Shown here: one piece after another, positions 42,445-51,384 of the stretch
Numbering within the stretch: the stretch's first letter is position 1
Layout: each line of letters starts with the position of its first letter
Source: Alphaproteobacteria bacterium
GTDB taxonomy: Bacteria > Pseudomonadota > Alphaproteobacteria > Micavibrionales > Micavibrionaceae
DNA: 64,000 nt
Assembly (NCBI GenBank): GCA_009995595.1
Contig: JAACPE010000005.1
Coordinates: forward strand, 19,925 to 83,924
Direction of reading: 5' to 3'
The notes under the pieces: model-generated
Seen by the model: only the letters and a program-made list of their open reading frames with translations
Databases searched by the model: none
Told to the model about the DNA's origin: nothing
Made by a program: the position numbers and the translations under genes

Positions 42445-43122
42445 ATGGCACACGTAGATTTTGAAAAAATCGAAGGTATTTTAGGATATAAATTTAAAGA
42501 TCGTCATCTTTTAGAACGTGCTTTAACCCACTCAAGTACAGGCGAGGAGTATAGTTACCAGCGCCTTGAGTTTTTAGGAGACCGCGTAGTGGGTCTTGTT
42601 ATTGCGCAGGCGCTCTTTGAAAAGTTTAGGCAAGAAAACGAGGGCGGGCTCGCAAAACGCCACACTGCGCTTGTGCAAGGGGCAACACTGACAGTGATTG
42701 GTCAGGCCCACGGGCTGAATGAATTTATCATCTTCTCGAACGCCGAAAAAGAGGCTGGAGGGCATCAGAATGAAAATATCATTAGTGATGTTGTTGAATC
42801 GCTTTTGGGTGCGTTGTTCATTGATGGTGGCTACGAAGTTGTTCGTGACGTTATTCTTCGCTTGTGGGGCGATAACATTGAAACGCTTGTTAAAGCGCCG
42901 CAAGATCCCAAGACGGAGCTTCAAGAATGGGTTCAGGCACGCGGCCTTCCCCTGCCTGTTTATCAAATTGTATCTCGTGATGGGCCAGACCATGCCCCTG
43001 TTTTTACAATATCATTGACCGTTCAGGGGTTTGAGCCTATTCATCAAGAGGGGGCATCCCGCAGGGCGGCAGAAAAAACGGCCGCACGTAAAATGGTTAA
43101 AATGCTAAAAAAAGAAAAATGA
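42445..43122 (+). CDS. rnc: ribonuclease III
   Basis: Double-strand RNA endonuclease for rRNA and mRNA processing. Signature RLEFLGDRVVGLVIAQ (catalytic Asp46 and neighbours), second acidic site in VVESLLGALFIDGG, and a C-terminal double-stranded RNA-binding domain (DPKTELQEWVQARG, then EGASRRAAEKTAARKM). 225 residues. Between lepB (3 bases) and era (13 bases). Confidence 0.96.
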   Translation: MAHVDFEKIEGILGYKFKDRHLLERALTHSSTGEEYSYQRLEFLGDRVVGLVIAQALFEKFRQENEGGLAKRHTALVQGATLTVIGQAHGLNEFIIFSNAEKEAGGHQNENIISDVVESLLGALFIDGGYEVVRDVILRLWGDNIETLVKAPQDPKTELQEWVQARGLPLPVYQIVSRDGPDHAPVFTISLTVQGFEPIHQEGASRRAAEKTAARKMVKMLKKEK

Positions 43123-43135
43123 AAAGTATAAATAT

Positions 43136-44053
43136 ATGAGTGAGCATAATCAAAAATTTGGGTTTGTTGCCGTTGCAGGCGCGCCAAATGCTGGGAAATC
43201 GACGCTCATTAATGCTCTGGTTGGGGCAAAAGTTTCGATTGTATCACCCAAAGTACAAACAACCAGAACACGCGTTTTGGGCATTGCCTTGCATGAAAAC
43301 GCGCAGATTGTTTTTGTGGATACGCCAGGGATTTTTCAGCCATCACAAAATAATAAACTTGAAAAAGCAATTGTTTCTGCGGCATGGGAGGGGGTTGAGG
43401 ATTCAGAAACATTACTGCTTATGGTCGACGCCTCTAAAAAATCGGGTAAGGCAACACAGTATATTTTGGATCATCTTAAAGATGGAAAAGCGCGTAAGAC
43501 AATTTTGGTTTTAAACAAAATTGATAAAGTGCGCCGTGCAGAATTACTCGATATCTCGCAAAAATTAAATGAAAGCTTTGATTTTGAGGCAACCTTCATG
43601 ATCTCTGCCTTAAAAGAAGATGGCACGAAACAGCTCCTGTCCTATTTAGCAAGTCAAATGGCAGATGAACAATGGCATTATCCCGAAGATCACATTACAG
43701 ATATGCCGATGCGTCTTATGGCGGCGGAAGTAACGCGCGAAAAATTATTTTATAAATTACACCAAGAGCTTCCCTATAACCTTACGGTTGAGACAGATAC
43801 ATGGGAGAATTTCGAAAATGGCGATATTAAAATTGAACAAACAATTTATGTCACGCGTGATACGCATAAGAAAATTATTTTGGGTAAAGATGGCGCTATG
43901 ATTAAACAGGTGGGGCAGCAATCTCGCCAAGAACTCAGCACCTTTATGGAGACCCCTGTTCACCTTAAGCTTTTTGTTAAAGTCCGTGAAAATTGGCAAG
44001 ACGACGCAGAGCGTTACAGTATGTGGGGTTTAGACCCAAAGGCGTCCTCTTAA
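43136..44053 (+). CDS. era: GTPase Era
   Basis: Ribosome-assembly GTPase binding the 3' end of 16S rRNA. G1 GAPNAGKST, G3 DTPGIF, G4 NKID, and a C-terminal KH domain with KIILGKDGAMIKQVGQQSR. 305 residues. Last gene of the acpS-lepB-rnc-era group. Its stop codon lies within a CtrA-like box of the gcrA promoter region. Confidence 0.96.
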   Translation: MSEHNQKFGFVAVAGAPNAGKSTLINALVGAKVSIVSPKVQTTRTRVLGIALHENAQIVFVDTPGIFQPSQNNKLEKAIVSAAWEGVEDSETLLLMVDASKKSGKATQYILDHLKDGKARKTILVLNKIDKVRRAELLDISQKLNESFDFEATFMISALKEDGTKQLLSYLASQMADEQWHYPEDHITDMPMRLMAAEVTREKLFYKLHQELPYNLTVETDTWENFENGDIKIEQTIYVTRDTHKKIILGKDGAMIKQVGQQSRQELSTFMETPVHLKLFVKVRENWQDDAERYSMWGLDPKASS

Positions 44054-44118
44054 AATAAAATTAATTTGTTTTTGTGGATAATGGTTCTTTATTTGCCCGC
44101 GACTCTAGTCAGAGAATC
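44050..44118 (+). promoter_or_regulatory. cell-cycle control region of gcrA: CtrA-, DnaA- and CcrM-type sites
   Basis: TTAA-N7-TTAA (44050-44064) fits the full CtrA box; TGTGGATAA (44073-44081) is a perfect DnaA box on the reverse strand; GACTC (44101-44105) and GAATC (44114-44118) are GANTC methylation sites. In Caulobacter, CtrA represses and DnaA activates gcrA, and GcrA acts at GANTC sites. The region is AT-rich, so the CtrA box alone could be chance. Confidence 0.55.
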
Positions 44119-44216
44119 ACCACCTTGATAAGGTAGCCTCATATTTCAAAAATATTACAGTTTAAGCACTAAATTATTGGTGCATAACTAATTATTTTCT
44201 TTGGGGGAAATTGAGC

Positions 44217-44708
44217 ATGAGCTGGAGCGACGATCGCGTTGATATTTTAAAGAAGCTTTGGGGCGAAGGTAAAACTGCGGCCGAAATTGCAAAACAGCTT
44301 GGTGATGGCGTGACACGTAACGCTGTTATTGGTAAAGCGCACCGTCTAAAATTATCAAGCCGCGTTTCACCTATTCAACAAAACACAAAAAAGAAAAAAG
44401 TCGCATCAGATATACCGCGCATTGTTGTAAAAAGAGCGCCGCAGCTAAGGCAGCCTGAGTTCAAAGGTAAAGAAGTTTCTATGGCTGAGTTGACTGAAAA
44501 AATGTGCCGCTGGCCTTCTGGAGACCCCCAAAGTGAAGAGTTTTCTTTTTGTGGTTGCACTGTTGTTGAAAACATTCCTTATTGCTCAACCCACGCACAA
44601 TTGGCCTACCAAGTGACGTCACGGGCGAAGAAACTCAACCCGAATGATTTTGCAGGGGACGCGGGTACGCCAGATGACCTAGAGATCAAAAATGTTGCGA
44701 CAGGTTAA
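44217..44708 (+). CDS. gcrA: cell-cycle regulator GcrA
   Basis: Alphaproteobacteria-specific sigma70 cofactor that activates promoters carrying methylated GANTC. The N-terminal helix-turn-helix is SWSDDRVDILKKLWGEGKTA plus GVTRNAVIGKAHRLKL, and the C-terminal sigma-interacting region holds MCRWPSGDPQ, FCGCTV and PYCSTHAQLAYQ. ATG 44217, with GGGGGAA upstream, is preferred over TTG 44211. 163 residues. Followed by a strong terminator. Confidence 0.95.
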   Translation: MSWSDDRVDILKKLWGEGKTAAEIAKQLGDGVTRNAVIGKAHRLKLSSRVSPIQQNTKKKKVASDIPRIVVKRAPQLRQPEFKGKEVSMAELTEKMCRWPSGDPQSEEFSFCGCTVVENIPYCSTHAQLAYQVTSRAKKLNPNDFAGDAGTPDDLEIKNVATG

Positions 44709-44735
44709 GCTGCGAATGCATTAATCATAAAAATT

Positions 44736-44766
44736 AAGGGCTGATTATTTCAGCCCTTTTTTATTA
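44736..44766. terminator. bidirectional terminator between gcrA and the cold-shock gene
   Basis: Stem AAGGGCTGA/TTCAGCCCTT with a four-base loop and a T-run, placed between convergent genes. Confidence 0.85.
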
Positions 44767-44781
44767 CCTATATAATATTTT

Positions 44782-45315
44782 TTAAACCAAATCGAAATCA
44801 ACGACTTCGCGGCCTTTATCAACGGGGCGCACAATCATTTTGACCTGCTGTCCTGGGATGAGTAAATCCATATTATGACGCTCTAGGCAGGTTTTATGAA
44901 CAAAGACATCTTTTTGTCCGTCTTCAGGGATAATGAAACCAAACCCTTTATCAGGTTTGTACCATTTCACTGTCCCGTCCATACGCACAAGGTTTTCTTC
45001 CTCGCTTGGATCAACACGGAAGGTGATAGGTGAGGGTTCTTGCCCTTGTTGAATAAGTTTTTCGACTTTCGTCACAAGCGCACCTTTAGGGCCTTTAACA
45101 ATATCACATTTTATGAGCGCACCATCGCCAAGCTCTTTAATGCCAGCATCTTGCAAGGTGGTGATATGAATAAACGCATCACATGGATCATCTTCAGGGA
45201 CGGTAAAGCCAAATCCCTTTGTTGAATTAAACCATTTAAGCTTCGTCGTGACAGAGGAGTGATGTGTTTCTTCTGTGACATCACCGGTGGCGCTGATGAG
45301 CGGTTCGGTATTCAA
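44782..45315 (-). CDS. two-domain cold-shock protein
   Basis: RNA/DNA-binding protein with two cold-shock domains: the first at about residues 22-85 (KLKWFNSTKGFGFTVPEDD, then CDAFIHITTL) and the second at about 110-175 (GTVKWYKPDKGFGFIIPEDG, then KDVFVHKTCL). Both have the RNP1 and RNP2 aromatic motifs. 177 residues; such doubled proteins are typical of alphaproteobacteria. A 190-base AT-rich leader lies upstream and could host cold-responsive control. Confidence 0.92.
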   Translation of the reverse strand: MNTEPLISATGDVTEETHHSSVTTKLKWFNSTKGFGFTVPEDDPCDAFIHITTLQDAGIKELGDGALIKCDIVKGPKGALVTKVEKLIQQGQEPSPITFRVDPSEEENLVRMDGTVKWYKPDKGFGFIIPEDGQKDVFVHKTCLERHNMDLLIPGQQVKMIVRPVDKGREVVDFDLV

Positions 45316-45504
45316 GGTATGTTCCTATTGTTAGTTTTAGAAATAAAAAACAATTAATGACAATTTACCGCATGATTCTAACGCAGGCTAGCTTTTTATT
45401 ATAAACTATTAACGACATTATGAATATCCACTTATATTCCCTACTTTGTTTTTAACAATTTTGAGGTAACATAGTTACGCAACAACCATAAAAAGTGAGG
45501 TCAG

Positions 45505-47184
45505 ATGTCTAAAGATCAGCGTTACCCTTGGGAAAATCATTATCCAGCCGGCATTGATTGGCGCATGGATATCCCTGCTTACCCTGTGTATCAAATGCTT
45601 GATGAAACGGCAGAAAAATTTGGCAGCTCTCCGGGTTTTGACTTTTTAGGATTTAAATATACATGGGGAGAGATTAACGACCTGACAAAGCGCTTTGCCA
45701 AAGGCATGCAAGACATGGGTGTAAGCAAGGGTACAAAAGTTGGAATTTTCCTGCCGAACTGCCCTTATTTTGTTATTGCCTATTATGCGCTCATGCGTAT
45801 TGGGGCGACGGTGGTCAATTATAATCCACTTTATGCGGAAAAAGAGCTCGCCACTATGATCGAGGACAGCGACACCGATATTATGATCACGGCGGATTTA
45901 GAATTACTATTTGGTAAAATGAATAAGATGCTTACTGATACGCGCCTTAATCATATTATTGTATGCCGCTTTACCGATATTCTCCCTTTCCCTAAAAATA
46001 TCCTGTTTAAGCTTGTGAAGGGCAAAGAGCTTGCTGATATCCCTGACAATAATAAGCGTATTACATGGTATAGCGCCCTTATTGATAATAAAGGCGATTA
46101 TAAACCCGTTGAGATTAACGCGGTTGAAGACGTGGCCTTGTTTCAATATACAGGCGGAACAACAGGCGTGCCAAAGGGCGCAATGCTAACCCATGCCAAT
46201 ATAGTTGCCAATGCAGAGCAAGCGAGCACGTGGCTTGGCTGTGATCCGGGGCAAGACAAGATGCTCGGCGTTTTGCCATTTTTCCATGTTTTTGCAATGA
46301 CGGCGGTGATGAACATGTCCGTCAAAAAAGCAATGGAAATTATCGCCTTGCCGCGTTTTGATCTTGATCAGACATTGGCCTTAATTGATAAGAAGAAACC
46401 AACTGTTTTCCCTGCTGTGCCTGCGATTATTAATGGGATTAACAATCATAAAAAATTATCTAAATTTGATTTGTCCTCGATTAAATATTGTATCTCTGGC
46501 GGCGCGCCATTGGCGGTTGAGGTTAAAAAACGTTTTGAAAAAACCACGGGCTGCGTTGCGGTTGAGGGCTATGGCCTAACCGAGAGTTCACCTGTTGTGT
46601 GCTGTAACCCGCGCGTGGGTGAAAATAAGGCAGGGTCAATTGGTCTGCCGTTCCCACAAACCGTGGTTGAAATCCTTGATATCGAAACAGGCAAACCAGT
46701 TGCAGTTGGGGAGAGAGGCGAGCTTTGCGCTACCGGCCCGCAAATTATGAAGGGATATTGGAAGAGGGATGACGCCACCGCATCAACCCTTAAAAATGGC
46801 CGCCTTCATACGGGCGATATCGCTATCATGGACGAGCAAGGATATGTGTTCATTGTTGACCGTATCAAAGACATGATTATCACCAACGGGTATAACGTTT
46901 ATCCGCGTAACGTTGAAGAAGCTATTTATGAACACCCCAGCGTTGAAGAATGTATCGTCGCCGGTCTTCCCGATGCACAGCGCGGCGAAATCGTCAAAGC
47001 ATGGATTAAATGCAAAGAGGGCCGCACATTAAACGCCGAAGATTTAAAAGCTTTCTTGGCGGATAAAATCTCCTCAATTGAAATCCCCAAACGCATTGAA
47101 TTCCGTGACAAGGCCTTGCCTAAAACCATGATCGGTAAGCTCAGCCGTAAAGATATTATCGAGGAGGAACTGGGGAAGAAGTAA
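45505..47184 (+). CDS. fadD: long-chain fatty acid-CoA ligase
   Basis: Activates fatty acids to acyl-CoA through an acyl-adenylate. AMP-binding motifs: YTGGTTGVPKGAMLTH (P-loop), EGYGLTESSPV, GRLHTGDIAIMDEQGY and the C-terminal catalytic lysine in PKTMIGKLSRKDI. 559 residues, as expected. Stands alone with its own promoter region; no beta-oxidation genes nearby. Confidence 0.93.
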   Translation: MSKDQRYPWENHYPAGIDWRMDIPAYPVYQMLDETAEKFGSSPGFDFLGFKYTWGEINDLTKRFAKGMQDMGVSKGTKVGIFLPNCPYFVIAYYALMRIGATVVNYNPLYAEKELATMIEDSDTDIMITADLELLFGKMNKMLTDTRLNHIIVCRFTDILPFPKNILFKLVKGKELADIPDNNKRITWYSALIDNKGDYKPVEINAVEDVALFQYTGGTTGVPKGAMLTHANIVANAEQASTWLGCDPGQDKMLGVLPFFHVFAMTAVMNMSVKKAMEIIALPRFDLDQTLALIDKKKPTVFPAVPAIINGINNHKKLSKFDLSSIKYCISGGAPLAVEVKKRFEKTTGCVAVEGYGLTESSPVVCCNPRVGENKAGSIGLPFPQTVVEILDIETGKPVAVGERGELCATGPQIMKGYWKRDDATASTLKNGRLHTGDIAIMDEQGYVFIVDRIKDMIITNGYNVYPRNVEEAIYEHPSVEECIVAGLPDAQRGEIVKAWIKCKEGRTLNAEDLKAFLADKISSIEIPKRIEFRDKALPKTMIGKLSRKDIIEEELGKK

Positions 47185-47225
47185 TTATTTGCATAATCTT
47201 AATTTTGCCTATAAACACTTTTTTC

Positions 47226-47813
47226 ATGTCCAATGTGTTCAGAATTCATTTGGTTTTTATACCACATAAAACGGCGCCTTTTTTGGGTGCTGAGGTTCCG
47301 TTACCTGCCATCACACGATATGGGCATGTATATACAATGATCGAAGAAAATGATGATTTTTTAGAACTTGATTTTGATTATCGAAAAATAAAAATAAATT
47401 GTGAAAAATCTGGCCTTAGTTTATTTTTCGATCATGCTTTAAAAAGAGGCTCTGTTGCCCGAAAAGCAAACCTCTTACAAATATTTCCTACAGTTAATAT
47501 ACAGGCATCCAGTTTTGACCTCTCAGAAGAAGTATACCGTCATGTTGAAAATTACTTTGATGAACAGGCTGGAAGTTTTGTGCCTTACGATCGAAATTCT
47601 CAAAATTGCGTGTACTGGGCAGCCCAAGATTTAAGAGCAGCAGGAATAGAAACGCCAGAAACAAGATGGCTTACGGCTGGAATGTTTTTTTCAAAAATGG
47701 CAAAAAGCCCATTATCTTTAGGTAATTTATTATACACAAAAACTAATGTCCCAGATGCTCAAATTGCGCAAAGAACAGGTTCTTTAGCCCCTCAAAACAG
47801 CACCAGTTTTTGA
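47226..47813 (+). CDS. hypothetical protein, possible permuted NlpC/P60-type (H...NC) peptidase fold
   Basis: About 195 residues from ATG 47226 (MSNVFRIHLV); a TTG at 47205 is also in frame. There is no ribosome binding site, but TTGCAT-N15-TATAAA sits just upstream, so it could be nearly leaderless. His34 in RYGHVYTMIEE and Asn127-Cys128 in RNSQNCVYWAAQDLRAAG follow the His-then-Cys order of permuted papain-like folds (LRAT, YiiX, PPPDE). That is inference from two motifs. AT-rich relative to neighbours; its end overlaps pheT by 30 bases on the opposite strand. Confidence 0.5.
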   Translation: MSNVFRIHLVFIPHKTAPFLGAEVPLPAITRYGHVYTMIEENDDFLELDFDYRKIKINCEKSGLSLFFDHALKRGSVARKANLLQIFPTVNIQASSFDLSEEVYRHVENYFDEQAGSFVPYDRNSQNCVYWAAQDLRAAGIETPETRWLTAGMFFSKMAKSPLSLGNLLYTKTNVPDAQIAQRTGSLAPQNSTSF

Positions 47814-50192
47814 CGCGACGGCTTCTATGATTTTCTTCGATAGGCCTTCGATTTCGCTGTCTGTTAGGGTCTGCTTAATAGGTTGAATTGTGACGGTGAT
47901 GGCGATTGATTTTTTGCCGTCTTCAATGCCTTTGCCTTGATAGACATCAAAGGCTTCGGCATTTTGAATAAGCGTTTTATCCGCGCTTTTGGCGGCACGC
48001 AAAATATTATCAACCTCTACATTTTCATCAACGATAAACGCAAAATCGCGGGCGAGCGGCATAAAGGCAGGAATGTTCAGCAAAGATTTGGCAGAGCCCT
48101 TTTTCTTGCTCTCTGGGATATTATCAAGGAAGACTTCAAACGCACAAAGGGGCGCTTTGATGTCCATATCTTCCAAAATCGCAGGGTGAATTTCCCCAAA
48201 AGTTGCCAGCACATTTTTACCCAATGTGAGCGCGCCAGAGCGTCCAGGGTGATAATAGTTCGGCGCAATGCGCTGCACTTGTAAATTATCCGTCGGTGCG
48301 CCCGCCGCGTTGAGCGCGGCAATGGCATCAGCCTTGGCATCATAAACATCGACCGCGCGGGCGGCCTCTGCACTGCTCCAATGGCGGTTGCCTTGTGCGC
48401 CATAACGCACGCCTGCCGCAACGCTTCTTTGTCCGTTGACTTTACCAGATTGGAAATCGGGGCCAACTTCATAAAGCGCCGTATTGATTTGCCCATGATC
48501 GGCATTTTTTAGCGCGGCATTAATAAGGTTTGGTAAAATGCTTGGGCGCATTTGGTTTAAATCTTCACTGATGGGGTTTGAGAGTGTCAAACTATCGGCA
48601 TTGGCATTATCATTGGCACCAAATTTCATCGCGAGTTCTTTGGTTAAAAATGACCACGTCACGCACTCGCTCATGCCGCGCGAGGCAAGGGCTGTGCGGG
48701 CTAGACGGATGCGCGAGCGCATTGTTGTTTCCGCGCTATCGCTCACTGTATGGGCGCTACGCACAGATACAGGTTCAATTCTATCATAGCCATAAATACG
48801 GATGACTTCTTCAACCAAATCGGCTTTGCCGCCGCTTTCTTGCTTTGAAATATCACTACGCCATGAGGGCGGTGTTACTTTTGATCCACTAATCTCAAAA
48901 CCAAGATTGGTCAAAATTTGTTTTTGTTCATCGGCAGGAATATCAATCCCTGCAAGGCGGGCCGTGTAGCTCGGGTCAAAATCAATTTCATGTCTCCATG
49001 ATGGTGTTTTACCAGCGCTCACTATTTCTGAGGCTTGACCGCCGCAAAGTTCAACAACAAGCGCCGCCGCAATTTCAATTCCTGCTTGCACAAATTCTGG
49101 GTCAACGCCTCGGTCAAAACGATACCGCGCATCAGAATCAATCCCCAGAGTGCGGCCTGTTTTCGCTGTTGTGTCTGGTGAGAAATAGGCACATTCAATA
49201 AAGACGTTTTTCGTGCCTTCTGTTGAACCTGTCGACACGCCGCCGACAATACCACCAAGACCCAAAAGGCCGCTATCATCCGTAATCGAAGTCATTGCAT
49301 CAGTGACGGTGTAGGATTTATCATTCAGGGCGTCAAAGCTATCGCAATTATTCGCAAGCTGTACATGAATGTCACCTTTAACGAGGTCGGCATCGTACAC
49401 ATGGAGCGGACGACACAGATCAAGCGAAATGTAGTTTGTAATATCAACAAGCGCCGAAATAGGTCGCAGGCCAACGGCCTTAAGACGGTTTTGCATCCAA
49501 GTAGGGGAAGCTGTATTGTTAACACCTTTAACGAGGCAGCCCATGAAAATAGGGCAGCCTTTAGTATCGGAAATTTTAACGCCAATATCACTTTTAAATG
49601 CGCCTTTATGCGGCGTGTGTTTAAGCGGCTTTAACGTGCCTAAGCCCGCCGCCGCTAAATCACGCGCAATCCCGCGTACGCCCGCGCAATCACCGCGGTC
49701 AGGGGTCAGGGCAATATCGATAACGGGATCATTCATCCCATAAATTTCAGTAAACGGCGTGCCGACTTTGGTATCCGTTGGCAGTTCAATAATGCCATCA
49801 TGCTCATCGGATAAACCCATTTCGCGTTCGGATACGAGCATACCATTGGATTCTTCACCACGAATGTTGCCTTTTTTAAGCACCATGTCTGTGCCCGGAA
49901 CATATGATCCAGCAGGCGCAAAAATAGCTTTCATCCCTGTCTTGGCATTAGGCGCACCACACACGACCTGAACCTTTTCATTGCCCGTATCGACAATACA
50001 AACACGCAGCCGATCTGCATCAGGGTGCTGGGTAGCACTCTCTACATAGGCGACCTTAAAAGGCGCATATTTTTCTGATGGGTCTTCGACGCCTTCAAGC
50101 TCCAAACCGATAGCGGTGAGCTTATCTGTGATCTCTTTAAGGGACGCATTGGTGTCAAGGTGGTCTCTAAGCCAAGAAAGTGTAAATTTCAT
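47784..50192 (-). CDS. pheT: phenylalanyl-tRNA synthetase beta subunit
   Basis: Large subunit of the alpha2-beta2 enzyme. N-terminal tRNA-binding (OB) domain with VVCGAPNA, the B3/4 editing domain (about 200-380, including VDITNYISLDLCRPLHVYDAD), the B5 domain, and the C-terminal anticodon-binding FDX-ACB domain (PAFMPLARDFAFIVDE). 802 residues, full length. Unlike the usual pheST operon, a convergent lipoprotein gene and a GNAT gene lie between it and pheS. Confidence 0.95.
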   Translation of the reverse strand: MKFTLSWLRDHLDTNASLKEITDKLTAIGLELEGVEDPSEKYAPFKVAYVESATQHPDADRLRVCIVDTGNEKVQVVCGAPNAKTGMKAIFAPAGSYVPGTDMVLKKGNIRGEESNGMLVSEREMGLSDEHDGIIELPTDTKVGTPFTEIYGMNDPVIDIALTPDRGDCAGVRGIARDLAAAGLGTLKPLKHTPHKGAFKSDIGVKISDTKGCPIFMGCLVKGVNNTASPTWMQNRLKAVGLRPISALVDITNYISLDLCRPLHVYDADLVKGDIHVQLANNCDSFDALNDKSYTVTDAMTSITDDSGLLGLGGIVGGVSTGSTEGTKNVFIECAYFSPDTTAKTGRTLGIDSDARYRFDRGVDPEFVQAGIEIAAALVVELCGGQASEIVSAGKTPSWRHEIDFDPSYTARLAGIDIPADEQKQILTNLGFEISGSKVTPPSWRSDISKQESGGKADLVEEVIRIYGYDRIEPVSVRSAHTVSDSAETTMRSRIRLARTALASRGMSECVTWSFLTKELAMKFGANDNANADSLTLSNPISEDLNQMRPSILPNLINAALKNADHGQINTALYEVGPDFQSGKVNGQRSVAAGVRYGAQGNRHWSSAEAARAVDVYDAKADAIAALNAAGAPTDNLQVQRIAPNYYHPGRSGALTLGKNVLATFGEIHPAILEDMDIKAPLCAFEVFLDNIPESKKKGSAKSLLNIPAFMPLARDFAFIVDENVEVDNILRAAKSADKTLIQNAEAFDVYQGKGIEDGKKSIAITVTIQPIKQTLTDSEIEGLSKKIIEAVASKTGAVLRG

Positions 50193-50302
50193 CGTTAATC
50201 CTTTATTTTCAAGTAATTATTTAGCGCAAGATAGCCTTGTTTTACAACTGCTTTGTTGGTTTTTATACTTGATTATTTACATAAAAAATAGTAACAAGCT
50301 TT

Positions 50303-50950
50303 ATGGTTACAAGGCGGACATTATTAGTGACAGGGCTTTCTGCAATCTTGGCAGGTTGCGCTAGAATTCCAGATGCTCTAGATGGAAATGAAGAGCGTGT
50401 TAACACACCTGAGTCTTGTAATTCTATTGATCTGGATCAGTATTTTTCTATTCCTCAATCGCGCGAGAATGCCGTTGCTGACACCTTACGTTTGGCGTTG
50501 CAAGAAATTGCCGCAACGCCTGAGGGGCTCTCCATGATTGAAACTATTTATCAGCGTTTTGAGGGTGAAAAAATATCCGTCAACATCCACCATGCCAATC
50601 AGGCGGGCGGTGTTGATGTTGATGGGCGCACGCCTGTGCTTATAATCGGGACAAGTGATTGGGCGACTCAGTTTGCGTATTACACGGATACGGGTGTGCA
50701 GGATGTGTCATTGCAGCGGATGATTTTTCATGAGCTTTATCATTTGGCAAATCATGTCAGGCCATTTGTGAATGGTGAAAATTTTTCTGCTGAATTAATT
50801 TTGCGAAATGAAGAAGAAGCCGTTAATGCGACGGACGCCTTCATGGCACGTTATTACGGTGAACCCCCGCGCCAAGATTATTCGAATAACTCTATTCACG
50901 GACAAACGCCGTATTGGGATTTTGCACGCAGGAACTTTACCTGTTCCTAG
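50303..50950 (+). CDS. lipoprotein with HExxH motif, putative zinc metallopeptidase
   Basis: N-terminus MVTRRTLLVTGLSAILAGC is a lipoprotein signal with the lipobox cysteine at 19. The mature part carries FHELYH at about 142-147, a HExxH zinc motif, and an EEEAVNATDAF helix about 25 residues later that could supply a third ligand. 215 residues, no named family recognised. It lies on the plus strand in the gap between pheT and the GNAT-pheS pair; its last four bases overlap the GNAT stop. Confidence 0.68.
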   Translation: MVTRRTLLVTGLSAILAGCARIPDALDGNEERVNTPESCNSIDLDQYFSIPQSRENAVADTLRLALQEIAATPEGLSMIETIYQRFEGEKISVNIHHANQAGGVDVDGRTPVLIIGTSDWATQFAYYTDTGVQDVSLQRMIFHELYHLANHVRPFVNGENFSAELILRNEEEAVNATDAFMARYYGEPPRQDYSNNSIHGQTPYWDFARRNFTCS

Positions 50951-51384
50951 CTATGGATATGCAACATGTGAAGGCTAAAATTCATTTTAACGCCCAAGTC
51001 TTTATATAATTTTTGTACGGCGTCGTTACCTTCCTCAGCGAACCAATAAATACGCGCCCATTTTTGTGCCTGACCCATTTCATTTAACGTCAACACAAGG
51101 TGCTTTGCTATGCCTTGACGGCGATATTTCACATTAACGTATAAATCCTGCATGTAACAGGCAGGCTCTTTAAATCCCGTTGTGGGGTGCAAAATATAAT
51201 GGAGAAAGCCACAAAGTGCCCCCGTTTCATCGAATGCGCCAAGACCAAAAACGTCCTCTTTGGGGTTACATAAACGTCGCCGTGTTTCGGCCGTTATATC
51301 CTGTGTAATTTGGTTCAAACAATTGGCCTGCCAGAGCGGAAGCCATGTCTCATAATCACCCCGTTTTAGGGCACGGATTTGCAT
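50947..51384 (-). CDS. GNAT-family N-acetyltransferase
   Basis: A 145-residue acetyltransferase using acetyl-CoA. Conserved elements are the N-terminal RALKRGDYETWLPLW, MQDLYVNVKYRRQGIAKHL with the CoA pyrophosphate loop RRQGIA, and the C-terminal ARIYWFAEEGNDAVQKLYKDLG. The substrate is unknown. Its start overlaps the pheS stop by one base (TAATG), so it is translated with pheS. Confidence 0.86.
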   Translation of the reverse strand: MQIRALKRGDYETWLPLWQANCLNQITQDITAETRRRLCNPKEDVFGLGAFDETGALCGFLHYILHPTTGFKEPACYMQDLYVNVKYRRQGIAKHLVLTLNEMGQAQKWARIYWFAEEGNDAVQKLYKDLGVKMNFSLHMLHIHS

